NCBI GenBank assembly: GCA_964478075.1
Contig: CAYZGO010000005.1
Span: 1-64,000, forward strand
Reading direction: 5' to 3'
Source of the DNA: DAOUEX01 sp034430235
GTDB taxonomy: Bacteria > Chloroflexota > Anaerolineae > UBA2200
DNA: 64,000 bases
In this document: in pieces, positions 1-8,605 of the stretch
Numbering within the stretch: position 1 is the first letter of the stretch
Layout: each line of letters opens with the position of its first letter
Made by a program: the position numbers and the translations under genes
Notes under the pieces: generated by a model
What the model saw: the letters and a program-made list of their open reading frames with translations, nothing else
What the model was told of the DNA's origin: nothing
Databases searched by the model: none

Positions 1-920
1 CCGACCTCGCCGCCCAGGGCCTCTGCCAGTTGTTCGATGACTTTGAACCCCTCAGGGTCTCCCAGACCACGGCCACCCGACACGATTATTTTGGCATCCT
101 CCAGGTTGACACGACGCCGTGCCTCTTTGACCACCTCCACAATCTTGACGATCAAATCCTCTTCGTCAATTGTCACCGGGACACGCTCAACCACTCCCTG
201 GCGCGTCTTGTCCGGTTGTGGCGCTCTCATCACACCTGGGCGCACCGTGGACATTTGCGGCCTGTGCCGCGGGCAGATAATGGTAGCCATGATATTGCCA
301 CCAAATGCCGGACGTGTTTGTAGGAGCAGGCGCTCGCTCTCATCAATGTCCAAACCCGTGCAGTCAGCGGTCAGGCCTGTATAGATGCGCTGCGAAATAC
401 GAGGCGCCAGATCCCGGCCAACGGTCGTCGCGCCAAAAAGCACGATTTCGGGCTTTTTGCTCTGTATCAAGTCGGAGAGCACACTGGCATAGGCATTGGT
501 GCGATAGTGCTCCAGTAAGGGGTCTTCGGCCAGATAGACGACGTCCGCGCCATCAGCGACAAGCTCCTGGGCCAAAGCCTCCACGTTGTGGCCCAGCAAG
601 ACAGCCTCAGCCCTGGCACCCAGTATGTCAGCCAACTCACGCGCTTTGCCCATCAACTGATGAGAGACTTTGGTCAGCGCGCCATCCCGTTGCTCGGCGA
701 ACACCCACACGTTGCGATAATCCTGAACTTTGGCTTCTCCTGCCACGCGTTCGCCGAGAAGCAGGGCGTCCTCCGGGCATTCATCCACGCAGGCACCACA
801 GTCCACGCAACTCTCGTAGATCTTTGCCTTCCCATCCACAATTTCGATAGCACCGAAGGGGCAGGCGAGGACACAGGTGCCGCACCCTGTGCACTTGTCC
901 AGATCAACCTTCAACTCCAT
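1..920 (-). CDS. etfA: Electron transfer flavoprotein alpha subunit with N-terminal ferredoxin domain (3' end off window)
   Basis: ETF alpha carries FAD and passes electrons from acyl-CoA dehydrogenases onward. The first 50 residues form a 2x[4Fe-4S] ferredoxin module: Cys10/13/16/20 and Cys38/41/44/48, each followed by Pro. Then come the ETF N-domain and the start of the FAD domain, with the family signature LTADCTGLDID and the ISGGRG-like turn VSGGRGLGDPEG. The C-terminus, with the FAD-binding QTG loop, lies left of the window. The ATG at 920 follows a GGAGGG box 5-6 nt upstream. It is the last gene of the minus-strand cluster whose etfB is at 3963-4748; three unrelated genes separate the two subunits. 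The layout matches the complete copy at 24978-26174. Identity is very likely; the electron partner is inferred. Confidence 0.93.
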   Translation of the reverse strand, partial: MELKVDLDKCTGCGTCVLACPFGAIEIVDGKAKIYESCVDCGACVDECPEDALLLGERVAGEAKVQDYRNVWVFAEQRDGALTKVSHQLMGKARELADILGARAEAVLLGHNVEALAQELVADGADVVYLAEDPLLEHYRTNAYASVLSDLIQSKKPEIVLFGATTVGRDLAPRISQRIYTGLTADCTGLDIDESERLLLQTRPAFGGNIMATIICPRHRPQMSTVRPGVMRAPQPDKTRQGVVERVPVTIDEEDLIVKIVEVVKEARRRVNLEDAKIIVSGGRGLGDPEGFKVIEQLAEALGGEV

Positions 921-965
921 ACTTTGCCCTCCTTCAACATAGATTGCTAGACAGTCGCTGTCGCC

Positions 966-2201
966 TTACCTGGCTTCTGCGAGCTGTTTCTTCATGGCCT
1001 TCCCCAGCCGCTTGATACCTTCCTCAATCATCTCCGGCTTGGCCGTAGAGAACGTGAGGCGCAGTGCATCTTGTCCGCTGACTCCATCCGGGTAGAAAGC
1101 TGTACCCGGTATGAAGGCGACTTTCTCCTCCAGACCGGCCTTTAGCAATTCCATAGAGTTGATTTCTTTGGGCAGCATTACCCAAAGGAAAAGGCCACCT
1201 TGTGGCCGTGTCCACTTCACTCCAGAAGGGAAATACTTCTCCATTGCTGACAACATGACAGCACAGCGTTCTCTGTAAGTGTCACGGATGCGTTTGATAT
1301 GCTGCCGCAAAAAGCCCCGCTGGCAAATGTCGTTTGCTATCATCTGCACAAAGATGCTGGTATGCAGATCCGCTGCTTGCTTGGCCTGCACCAGCTTCCC
1401 AATGACTTTCGCCGGGGCAACGATCCAGCCCAAACGAATGCCTGGTGACAGGGTCTTGGAGAACGTGCTCAGATAGACGGTGTTTTCCTTATGTAAAACG
1501 ATAACCGGTGTGATGTCTTTGCCTACAAACCGCAACTCTCCGTATGGGTCGTCCTCGACGATGAACACGCCGTACCTGGCAGCCAGATCGACGAGTTTGC
1601 GCCTGCGCTCCAATGACAGCGTCACACCCGCGGGATTGTGAAAGTTCGGCAGGCAATAGATGAACTTGACCGGCTCACGTTTTAGGACGTCCTCAAGCAA
1701 ATCAACCCGCGTGCCATCATCATCAAGTGGGACAGTCACAAAGCGCGCTTCGTATGAATTCCAGGCCTGGATGGCCCCCAGGTAAGTGGGACAGTCCGTG
1801 AGCACCGTGTCACCTGGATTCAGAAATACCTTGCCCACCAAACTGAGAGCCTGTTGAGAGCCATTGACGATTAGAATGTTCTTCTCTTCCGCCGGAACAC
1901 CGTACTTCTGCATCTTGGCCAGCAGATACTGCTTGAGAGGAGGATAGCCTTCCGTCACGCTGTACTGCAGTGCTTGCGGTCCATCATGCTCGAGGACATA
2001 GTGACTTGCCTCTTGAAATTCACGTACGGGCAACAACTCAGGCGCAGGCATGCCTCCACCCAGAGAGATGAGCCCCGGCGTAGACATCATCTTGAGCGTC
2101 TCACGGATGATGGAACTGGTCATGCGTTGCGTACGCTTAGCCAGAGCTTTGTTCCAGTCCGTGCTTACTTTGCCATCCCAATTGACGACACTGTCATTCA
2201 T
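966..2201 (-). CDS. PLP-dependent aminotransferase, class I/II (2-aminoadipate/multi-substrate type)
   Basis: A 411-residue fold-type I aminotransferase. The N-terminal segment SLGGGMPAPELLP is typical of the LysN/2-aminoadipate and aromatic-aminotransferase-like branch. The PLP-binding lysine lies in STFSKTLSPGIRLGWI and the carboxylate-binding Arg in the C-terminal region (ALRLTFS). It would exchange amino groups between an amino acid and a 2-oxoacid; substrate cannot be read from sequence (2-aminoadipate, branched-chain or aromatic are all possible). The ATG has a GGAAGGAG box upstream. It sits 45 bp upstream of etfA and could feed 2-oxoacids to the KorAB enzyme encoded at 22.6-24.6 kb (inference). 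Confidence 0.9.
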   Translation of the reverse strand: MNDSVVNWDGKVSTDWNKALAKRTQRMTSSIIRETLKMMSTPGLISLGGGMPAPELLPVREFQEASHYVLEHDGPQALQYSVTEGYPPLKQYLLAKMQKYGVPAEEKNILIVNGSQQALSLVGKVFLNPGDTVLTDCPTYLGAIQAWNSYEARFVTVPLDDDGTRVDLLEDVLKREPVKFIYCLPNFHNPAGVTLSLERRRKLVDLAARYGVFIVEDDPYGELRFVGKDITPVIVLHKENTVYLSTFSKTLSPGIRLGWIVAPAKVIGKLVQAKQAADLHTSIFVQMIANDICQRGFLRQHIKRIRDTYRERCAVMLSAMEKYFPSGVKWTRPQGGLFLWVMLPKEINSMELLKAGLEEKVAFIPGTAFYPDGVSGQDALRLTFSTAKPEMIEEGIKRLGKAMKKQLAEAR

Positions 2202-2244
2202 GGCCCTTTCGCTCCTTCCCTCGTCTCGTATTCTACTGTTTCCT

Positions 2245-2348
2245 GCATCAACCGTTCGTCCCGCTTGACGGGATTGCTGAACCTCGCTGGTCGGATTATC
2301 TCATAAAAAGGGGGGCTGGAGTTTAGCGCTTGACGCAGTACCCTGCAG
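2245..2348. repeat. Dispersed repeat, copy 1 (two conserved blocks)
   Basis: Block 2245-2296 and block 2325-2348 reappear, reverse-complemented and nearly identical, at 58466-58516 and 58374-58396. The sequence between the blocks differs. Block 1 contains the hairpin CCCGCTTGACGGG. Block 2 encodes the end of the HAD protein (LQGTASSAKL). Confidence 0.85.
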
Positions 2349-2984
2349 CTGGCGTGCTACTTTAGCAATCCCCTCGATCCTGGCTATGGCAAAGTCCACA
2401 CCATCAACCCTATGAGTGGAGCCCACCAGCACGGTGACCATACCCAGTTCCCCAGCTGCGCGAAGGTTGGGAACATGGTCATCAAGCGTTACGCAATCCT
2501 CCGCCCTGACGCCAAGCGATTTGAGCACGAATTGGTAGGCAGCAGGATGTGGTTTGCCAACGTATCCGGTAGTAGCAATGCCAAAGACGTGCTCAAAGTG
2601 TTGCTCGACGCTCAGGGCTGCCAACACGTGCTGCGCGTGCTGTTTGCTCGAATTGGTGAAAATGACTTTGCGCCATGGCAAGCGAGCCAGAACCTGGTTC
2701 AATTCATCGTTGGGAGCCAATAACTCTGCCACTGAGAAATCGTGCACGTAAGCAAGATAGTCATCTGGATCGATCTGGAACTCCACCAACAGCCCTCGCA
2801 TCGTAGTGCCGTACTGCTGCCAGTAGCGTGGACGCAGTTCCTTGATCATCGCGTGATCCATGCCCAGACGCTGACCCATATACTCGTTGATGCGCTGGCT
2901 CACAATACGCATCACACCTGCGCTCCTCGGGTACATTGTGTCATCCAGATCGAAGAGCGCACACTGCAGCTCGCGCCGCTTCAC
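2301..2984 (-). CDS. HAD-superfamily hydrolase, pyrimidine 5'-nucleotidase-like
   Basis: A 227-residue HAD phosphatase. Motif I is FDLDDTMYP near residue 11, motif II FTNSSKQHA, motif III lysine in GKPHPAAYQF and motif IV acidic pair in TLDDHVPNLRAAG. FDLDDTMYP-type motif I is characteristic of the pyrimidine 5'-nucleotidase/phosphoglycolate-like branch. The reading frame stays open far upstream, but that part lies inside the preceding transporter gene. The real start is the GTG at 2984, which overlaps the transporter stop (GTGA) and is preceded by GGAGGT 7 nt upstream. The last ~15 residues (LQGTASSAKL onward) come from a dispersed repeat shared with the rdgB gene. Substrate unknown. Confidence 0.88.
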   Translation of the reverse strand: MKRRELQCALFDLDDTMYPRSAGVMRIVSQRINEYMGQRLGMDHAMIKELRPRYWQQYGTTMRGLLVEFQIDPDDYLAYVHDFSVAELLAPNDELNQVLARLPWRKVIFTNSSKQHAQHVLAALSVEQHFEHVFGIATTGYVGKPHPAAYQFVLKSLGVRAEDCVTLDDHVPNLRAAGELGMVTVLVGSTHRVDGVDFAIARIEGIAKVARQLQGTASSAKLQPPFL

Positions 2985-3877
2985 AGTACACCTCCCGCCG
3001 CTTCCGCACGAACGCAGACATAGATACCCGCCAGGATAACTGTGCCGCCCAATATCTTGACCGCTGATGGAATCTCTTGCAGGATCAAACAGGCCAGGAT
3101 TGTAGAACCAATCGGTTCCCCCAGCACAACGGCGGTCACGAAAGTCGGCGACAGATAGCGCAGTGCCCAGTTGAGCGACGAATGCCCAATGATCTGCGGG
3201 CCGACGGCCAGCAGCAGAAACATGAGATAAGAATGCGCAGGGTAACCCCAGAAATCCTGGCCACTCAACAGGGCTGCGATGCCGAGCACCAGCGCAGCCG
3301 TCCAGTAGGTTGGCGTGACGTATGTTAGCAGCGACAGGCGCTTTCTCAGATTCCGCCCAATCAGAAAGTAAGCTGAGACCATAATCGCTCCAACGACAGC
3401 CAGGAAGTCGCCCCACAGCGCCCAGCCAGATATCCTCAGGTCTCCCCAACCAATAATGGCGCCACCCAAGGTTGCTAGAGCAATGCCCATAAACATACGC
3501 GAAGGAACATGTTCCTTCAGCAGAAAGCGGGCCGCCAATCCCACAAAGAGGGGGTTGATCGTAACCAAGACAACCGAGCTGGCCACTGATGTGTACTCGA
3601 GCGAACTGATCCAGGTTGCGAAATGCAAGCCCAGAAACACACCTGCCGCTATCATGAGTCGCAGATCTCGCCAATCGAGATGCAGCAACTCTTCACCATT
3701 GCGCCACAGGGCCAACGGGGTCAGTATTAGCGACGCCAGAGCAAGTCTGTACGCTCCTGTGACCAACGCTGGAGCTGCCGCGACTCGGATAAAGATGGCC
3801 GCCCAGGAGACTGCCAATACTCCCAGTGCCAACACCACGTATGGCTGCCAATGCGTTCTGCTAACCTGCGACGTCAT
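2981..3877 (-). CDS. EamA/DMT-family transporter
   Basis: A 298-residue membrane protein with about ten hydrophobic segments in two EamA-type halves, typical of drug/metabolite exporters. Recognisable family segments are GVLAVSWAAIFIRVA near the N-terminus, the LEYTSVASSVVLVTINPLFV helix and the C-terminal SPTFVTAVVLGEPIGSTILA repeat equivalent. I start at the ATG at 3877 because the upstream in-frame residues are polar and unlike the family. It is translationally coupled to the HAD gene downstream through a GTGA overlap and follows etfB by 85 bp. The substrate is unknown; amino acid or nucleoside export are common in this family. Confidence 0.88.
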   Translation of the reverse strand: MTSQVSRTHWQPYVVLALGVLAVSWAAIFIRVAAAPALVTGAYRLALASLILTPLALWRNGEELLHLDWRDLRLMIAAGVFLGLHFATWISSLEYTSVASSVVLVTINPLFVGLAARFLLKEHVPSRMFMGIALATLGGAIIGWGDLRISGWALWGDFLAVVGAIMVSAYFLIGRNLRKRLSLLTYVTPTYWTAALVLGIAALLSGQDFWGYPAHSYLMFLLLAVGPQIIGHSSLNWALRYLSPTFVTAVVLGEPIGSTILACLILQEIPSAVKILGGTVILAGIYVCVRAEAAGGVL

Positions 3878-3962
3878 ACTGCGGTTACCTGGGCAGTTAT
3901 GTATACTGCCGTGGTACTTCGTAGTGTGGCAATGCTCCACGAGCAAAGATGGCAGCACACCG

Positions 3963-4748
3963 CTAGATGATGTTCTTATCGCGCAGTATTGCCACCAGGT
4001 CCTTGGCGGCCTCCCCTGGCGCGCTCTTGATGACCTGACCTGGCTCCTTGGGCGGCGGCGTGAAGCTGCGCTTCACCTGCGTGGGAGAGCCTTTGAGACC
4101 TACTGTCTCTGGGTCCGCGCCAATGTCCTCTGCGCCCCAGAATACCACCTCCTGCTCACGATAAGCGGTCATAATCGCGCCAGCGGGCGGGTAACGCGGC
4201 ACATTGGCCTCCTGGGTAATGGTCAAGAGAGCGGGCAACTGCGCCTCGATCTCCTCAAAGCCATCTTCAAGCGCCCTCTTTGCCCTCACTTTGCCATCGT
4301 CTATGACCAACTCGCGCACATAGGTAATCTGCGGGATCTTGAGGTACTCGGCCAACTGCGGGCCCACCTGAGCCGTATCGCCATCAATGGCCTGCCGACC
4401 GGCAAACACCAGATCAAAGTCGCCAATCTTCTTCAAGGCCTGACCCAAAGTGCTGGCCGTCGCCCAGGTATCCGCACCAGCAAAGGCTCGATCCGTCAGC
4501 AGGATTGCCTCGTCTGCACCCATGGCCAACGCTTCCCGCAGAGCATGCTCAGCCTGCGGCGGGCCCATAGAGACAACAATGACCTTGGCCTTCGTGGTCT
4601 CCTTGAGCCTCAGCGCCTCTTCGAGGGCATTCTTGTCCTCGGGATTGATGATGCTCGGCACGCCTTCTCGAATCAGCGTCCCTGTCCTCTTGTCAAGCCT
4701 GACTTCAGTCGTGTCTGGAACCTGCTTGATCATTACTACGATCTTCAT
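3963..4748 (-). CDS. etfB: Electron transfer flavoprotein beta subunit
   Basis: A 261-residue ETF beta subunit, the partner of ETF alpha and the AMP/FAD-binding half of the heterodimer. Diagnostic segments are MIKQVPDTTEVRLD at the N-terminus, SIINPEDKNALEEALRLKE, MGADEAILLTDRAFAGADT and AGRQAIDGDTAQVGPQLAE. The ATG at 4748 follows GGAGG by 8-9 nt; an in-frame upstream codon would add nine non-conserved residues. It directly follows the acyl-CoA dehydrogenase of the beta-oxidation cluster, so it probably accepts electrons from that enzyme. The closest relative in the window is the second etfB at 26185. Confidence 0.95.
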   Translation of the reverse strand: MKIVVMIKQVPDTTEVRLDKRTGTLIREGVPSIINPEDKNALEEALRLKETTKAKVIVVSMGPPQAEHALREALAMGADEAILLTDRAFAGADTWATASTLGQALKKIGDFDLVFAGRQAIDGDTAQVGPQLAEYLKIPQITYVRELVIDDGKVRAKRALEDGFEEIEAQLPALLTITQEANVPRYPPAGAIMTAYREQEVVFWGAEDIGADPETVGLKGSPTQVKRSFTPPPKEPGQVIKSAPGEAAKDLVAILRDKNII

Positions 4749-4840
4749 AGGCGGTTTTCCTCCCCCTTCTGTCAATTATGAGCAGTCGCAAGGCCTCGCC
4801 CCCGAGGCTTCGTCCTAAAGGGCTCGAGCCTTGAGGGCAA

Positions 4841-6013
4841 CTACCTGAGCCTCAGCCCTATCTGGCGGAACAGGTTTCGGGCGATGATCTCGCGCTGAAT
4901 CTCGTTGGTACCCTCAAAAATGCGGGTAATGCGCGCGTCACGATACATGCGCTCAATGGGGTACTTTTTCATGTAGCCCATGCCACCGTGAATCTGCACT
5001 GCAGTATCCGCAGCGCGACAGGCCACCTCAGAACCGTAGACCTTGCACATGGCGGCCATAGTGCTGAATTTACGCCCGGTCTGCCCCGTATCCAGCATCC
5101 AGGCTGTGCGATAGACGAGTGAACGCAGCGCCTCTACCTCTATCGCCATGTCAGCAATCATCCACTGAATAGCTTGCTTGGCAGCGATAGGAGCACCAAA
5201 CTGATACCGGCTCTTGGCGAACTCCATGCACATTTCCAATGCCTTGTCCGTTGCTCCCAGGCAACCCGCTGCGAGGCTGATACGCCCGACATCCAGAGTC
5301 TTCATGAAGGTGAGAAAGCCACCGCCGAACATGCCCAACACATTCTCCGCTGGGACACGGCAGTCCTCGAAGAACAACTCTGCAGTAGAAGACCCACGGA
5401 TGCCCATCTTCTCCTCTTTGCGGCCTACTTTGAAACCGGGGAACTCTTTTTCCACGATGAAAGCAGTCACGCCACCTCGGGCACCCAAAGCTGGGTCAGT
5501 CACTGCCAGGACACTAATGACGTCGGCAATGTCCCCGTTCGTGATCCACAGCTTGGAACCATTCAGCAGAAAATAGTCGCCGTCGCGCACAGCCCTCGTT
5601 TGTATCGAGGCTGCGTCAGATCCTGCATTGGGCTCAGTCAAAGCAAAGGCAGCGATTTTCTCTCCGCGCGCCAGGGGCACCAGGTACTTCTGCTTCTGTT
5701 CCTCAGTGCCGTCCAGGTAGATAGCCATGGCGCCAATGCCCGTGTGGGCACCGATCACCGTGGCTGTGGAACCACATATCTTGTTCAATTCTTCCATGAG
5801 AATGCAGTAACCGATCTCACCTGCACCAGCGCCGCCATACTTCTGCGGAAATGGTATACCCATCAAACCGAGCTTGGCCGCCTTCTTGAGCGTTTCGAAA
5901 GGCACCCGCTCATCGCGATCAATCTCCTCGGCTAGAGGGGCCACCTCCTTCTCCGCGAACTCCCTGACCATGCGGCGGAGCAATTCATATTCCTTGGGAA
6001 ACGTAAAGTCCAT
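4841..6013 (-). CDS. Acyl-CoA dehydrogenase
   Basis: A 390-residue FAD-dependent acyl-CoA dehydrogenase that oxidises acyl-CoA to the trans-2-enoyl-CoA and reduces ETF. It has the N-terminal helical domain, the middle beta domain (FALTEPNAGSDAASIQTRA and WITNGDIADV) and the C-terminal helical domain (QIHGGMGYMKKYPIERMYRD). The catalytic glutamate is placed in IFEGTNEIQREII, the position used by short-chain and medium-chain enzymes. An AAGGAGGAA box precedes the ATG. It lies between the acyl-CoA ligase and etfB in the same orientation, so it should be the first oxidative step of the encoded pathway. Chain-length specificity cannot be read from sequence. Confidence 0.95.
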   Translation of the reverse strand: MDFTFPKEYELLRRMVREFAEKEVAPLAEEIDRDERVPFETLKKAAKLGLMGIPFPQKYGGAGAGEIGYCILMEELNKICGSTATVIGAHTGIGAMAIYLDGTEEQKQKYLVPLARGEKIAAFALTEPNAGSDAASIQTRAVRDGDYFLLNGSKLWITNGDIADVISVLAVTDPALGARGGVTAFIVEKEFPGFKVGRKEEKMGIRGSSTAELFFEDCRVPAENVLGMFGGGFLTFMKTLDVGRISLAAGCLGATDKALEMCMEFAKSRYQFGAPIAAKQAIQWMIADMAIEVEALRSLVYRTAWMLDTGQTGRKFSTMAAMCKVYGSEVACRAADTAVQIHGGMGYMKKYPIERMYRDARITRIFEGTNEIQREIIARNLFRQIGLRLR

Positions 6014-6091
6014 TCCTTCCTCCTTAACAAAAGGGTATCAATACCAGAGCCATACACGGCCCAGGCTGTGAATGGGCCAAGAGCAAACTGG

Positions 6092-7630
6092 CTATTCTTT
6101 CAATTGCCTTTTGATGATCTTGCCCGTGGCATCCTTGGGCAATTCCGTCCGGAACTCTATGTACCGTGGGTACTTGTAGGCAGCCATCCGTTTACGACCG
6201 TACTCAATCAAGTCCTCAGCGTCCACAGCCTCATCTTGCTCGAGCACGACAAAGGCCTTGATCTCCTCTCCCATTACTTCGTCTGGAGCGCCAACCACGG
6301 CAACTTCAGCAACTGCAGGGTGAGCGAGAAGCACGTCCTCCACTTCGCGCGGGTAGATGTTGAGCCCACCGCGAATGATGAGATCCTTCTTGCGGTCCAC
6401 GACATAGAAATAACCACTCTCATCCATGCGCCCCAGGTCGCCAGTGTGAAACCAGCCACCACGCATAGCTTCCGCGGTCGGCCCCGGCCGCTTGTAGTAG
6501 CCCTTCATGACGTTGTGACCACGGATGACGATCTCCCCAACTTCTCCCGGCGGCAGTTCGCGATCTTTTTCGTCAAAGATCTTCATCTGCACACCATAAA
6601 TGGGCAGCCCTATGGAGCCAGGCCGGGGAGCCTGCTCGGCCACATGGTCCCGCCTAAAAGATAGCGGGACATTGAATGCAGCCACCGGTGCGGTCTCAGA
6701 CAGACCATAGCCCTCGAATATCGGCAAGCCATACCGCTCCTCGAATTGCTTCATCAGATCCACCGGTAGCGCAGCCCCACCAGAGCAGCAGAGGCGCAAG
6801 GAACTCCAATCGTACTTCTCGGCCGCTGGATAGTGCTGCAGATACCAATACATCGTCGGCACACCCATCAGCAAGGTGACTCGATCACGTTGGATGACCT
6901 GCAGCACTCTATCGGGCTCAAAACGGGACAGCAGAGTGAGTGTGCCTCCCGCGTACAGAGTAGCGTTCATGACGCAGGTCTGTCCAAAGGCGTGGAACAA
7001 AGGCAATACGCTCAGCGAAACATCTTGCGCGGTAAGCCGGCAGAGGTGATCCGCAGTGAGCGCAGCGTTGTAGAACATGTTGAAATGTGTGAGTTCAGCA
7101 CCCTTGGGATGCCCGGTAGCACCCGCCGTATACAGAATGACTGCCGTGTCATCCGGCATCGTCTGAACCGTATCGAATTCAGGCCTGCCTCTACCCAGCA
7201 AGTCACTGAAGAGATGCCAGCCAGGGGGCGAACGCTTCCCTGAGACGATCAGATGGTGGCAGGCCTCCACTCCCAGCAGCGCCCGGCGAGCTTCAGGCAG
7301 CAGCGACTCAGCAACAACTAGCGCTGAAGCATCGGAATCTTCCACTTGGTAGGCAATCTCAGAGGCCTTGAACAGGGTATTGAGAGGAACAACACAGCCC
7401 CCCAGTTTCAGTACCCCAAAGTACGCAATGACGAACTCGGGTACATTGGGCAGCATCACAGCTACGCTGTCGCCCGTGTGCACACCAAGACGTGCCAACC
7501 CGGAAGCACACTGATTCGCCGCTTCGTTGAGTTGCGCGTAGGTCATCCCGTGGCCATTGGAGACGATTGCCGTGTGCCGAGGCTGGCTGGCGGCTCCGGT
7601 CTCAAGCACCAGCGCCAGATTCAGGCTCAT
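6092..7630 (-). CDS. Long-chain acyl-CoA synthetase (ANL superfamily)
   Basis: A 512-residue AMP-forming acyl-CoA ligase that activates a carboxylic acid with ATP and CoA. The P-loop motif reads LYTAGATGHPKGAELTH (usually YTSGTTG-PKG, so slightly divergent). Further motifs are GYGLSETAP, the hinge region GWFHTGDLGRMDESG and DRKKDLIIRGGLNIYP. The catalytic C-terminal lysine is in PKDATGKIIKRQL. I choose the ATG at 7630, which has a GGAGTG box 8 nt upstream, over a GTG three codons earlier. It would supply acyl-CoA to the dehydrogenase encoded next. A fatty acid substrate is inferred from the neighbours. Confidence 0.93.
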   Translation of the reverse strand: MSLNLALVLETGAASQPRHTAIVSNGHGMTYAQLNEAANQCASGLARLGVHTGDSVAVMLPNVPEFVIAYFGVLKLGGCVVPLNTLFKASEIAYQVEDSDASALVVAESLLPEARRALLGVEACHHLIVSGKRSPPGWHLFSDLLGRGRPEFDTVQTMPDDTAVILYTAGATGHPKGAELTHFNMFYNAALTADHLCRLTAQDVSLSVLPLFHAFGQTCVMNATLYAGGTLTLLSRFEPDRVLQVIQRDRVTLLMGVPTMYWYLQHYPAAEKYDWSSLRLCCSGGAALPVDLMKQFEERYGLPIFEGYGLSETAPVAAFNVPLSFRRDHVAEQAPRPGSIGLPIYGVQMKIFDEKDRELPPGEVGEIVIRGHNVMKGYYKRPGPTAEAMRGGWFHTGDLGRMDESGYFYVVDRKKDLIIRGGLNIYPREVEDVLLAHPAVAEVAVVGAPDEVMGEEIKAFVVLEQDEAVDAEDLIEYGRKRMAAYKYPRYIEFRTELPKDATGKIIKRQLKE

Positions 7631-7651
7631 AAGAAGCACTCCAGGGATGAA

Positions 7652-7742
7652 TGAGTGGCGAGTAGGGAGTCATGAGTAGTGAGTGATGAGTGGCATCGCA
7701 ACGGAATGAACGACAGTAACTCACTACCCATGACTCGTGACT
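7652..7742. repeat. GAGT-rich imperfect inverted repeat
   Basis: The gap between the enoyl-CoA hydratase and ligase genes holds a GAGT-rich arm (about 7656-7680) and its reverse-complement-like arm (about 7712-7742). The two can fold into an imperfect hairpin reaching the hydratase stop codon. A short related GAGT-rich stretch lies at about 29840-29875. Confidence 0.6.
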
Positions 7743-7746
7743 CCCT

Positions 7747-8550
7747 CTACTTGTCCTGGAACTTGGGCTGACGCTTCTCCAGAAACGCGCTCACGCCCTC
7801 GTGGGCATCATAGGTGCCACACAACTCGACGAACTCGTCCTCTTCCAGCTTGAGTGCATCGAGTAGACTCACCTCCATGCCGTGGTTGATTGCCCTTAGA
7901 ATAGCGCCGGCTGCCATGGCGCTTTTGGAGGTAATCTTTTTTGCCAGATCCAACGCAGTCTTAACCACCTGGCCAGAGGGCACTACTTTGTTCACCAGTC
8001 CCAGGCGAGCAGCCTCTTGCGCAGTTATCATGTCGCCAGTAAGAATCAACTCTATCGCCTTGCCTCTGCCAATCAGGCGAGGCAAGCGGGCTGTCCCGCC
8101 CCAGCCTGGCAAGAGTCCCAGGCTGACCTCCGGCTGCCCCAAGCGCGCCGTGTCTGACGCAATACGGATATGACAGGCCATAGCCAGTTCGAGGCCACCG
8201 CCAAGGCAAATGGCGTTGATGGCGGCTATAACGGGCTTGGTGCTCTGTTCAATCCTGGTGAAGAGGCCTTGCCCCTTGACGATGAGATCCCTCTTCACTT
8301 CCTTACCTGCCCGTCCGAGGTCTATTTGCTCCTTGATCTCGTTAATGTCCGCCCCAGCCACAAATGTGAACTGGCCCGCGCCTGTTATGATGATCGTCTT
8401 CACATCCACGTTGGCCGAGACTTCGTCAAAAGCACTGGCCAAATCTTCTATGGTCTGTTCGTTGAAGGCATTGGCCGGAGGGTGGTCAATGGTCAAAACG
8501 GCGATGCGATTCTCTACCGACACTTTCACGTACTGGCGTTCTGCCATCAT
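7747..8550 (-). CDS. Enoyl-CoA hydratase/isomerase (crotonase family)
   Basis: A 267-residue crotonase that hydrates trans-2-enoyl-CoA to 3-hydroxyacyl-CoA. The oxyanion-hole segment is FVAGADINEI. Both catalytic glutamates of true hydratases are in place: GGGLELAMACH and LGQPEVSLGLLPGWGGTARL. The start is an ATG-ATG pair 7-10 nt after AAAGGAG. It lies between the 3-hydroxyacyl-CoA dehydrogenase and the ligase, in the order expected for a beta-oxidation operon. Its size is normal for the family and it is not fused to the dehydrogenase, unlike FadB. Confidence 0.95.
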   Translation of the reverse strand: MMAERQYVKVSVENRIAVLTIDHPPANAFNEQTIEDLASAFDEVSANVDVKTIIITGAGQFTFVAGADINEIKEQIDLGRAGKEVKRDLIVKGQGLFTRIEQSTKPVIAAINAICLGGGLELAMACHIRIASDTARLGQPEVSLGLLPGWGGTARLPRLIGRGKAIELILTGDMITAQEAARLGLVNKVVPSGQVVKTALDLAKKITSKSAMAAGAILRAINHGMEVSLLDALKLEEDEFVELCGTYDAHEGVSAFLEKRQPKFQDK

Positions 8551-8605
8551 GCAAGCTCCTTTCTTGAGATGTCAATTGGTCGTGCAAGGCGAAGACCTCA
8601 AAGCC

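Noticed and set aside
2985..3674. N-terminal extension of the HAD hydrolase into the transporter gene
   Set aside because: That frame is the antisense-free shadow of the EamA gene; the HAD homology, ribosome-binding site and GTGA overlap all place the start at 2984.
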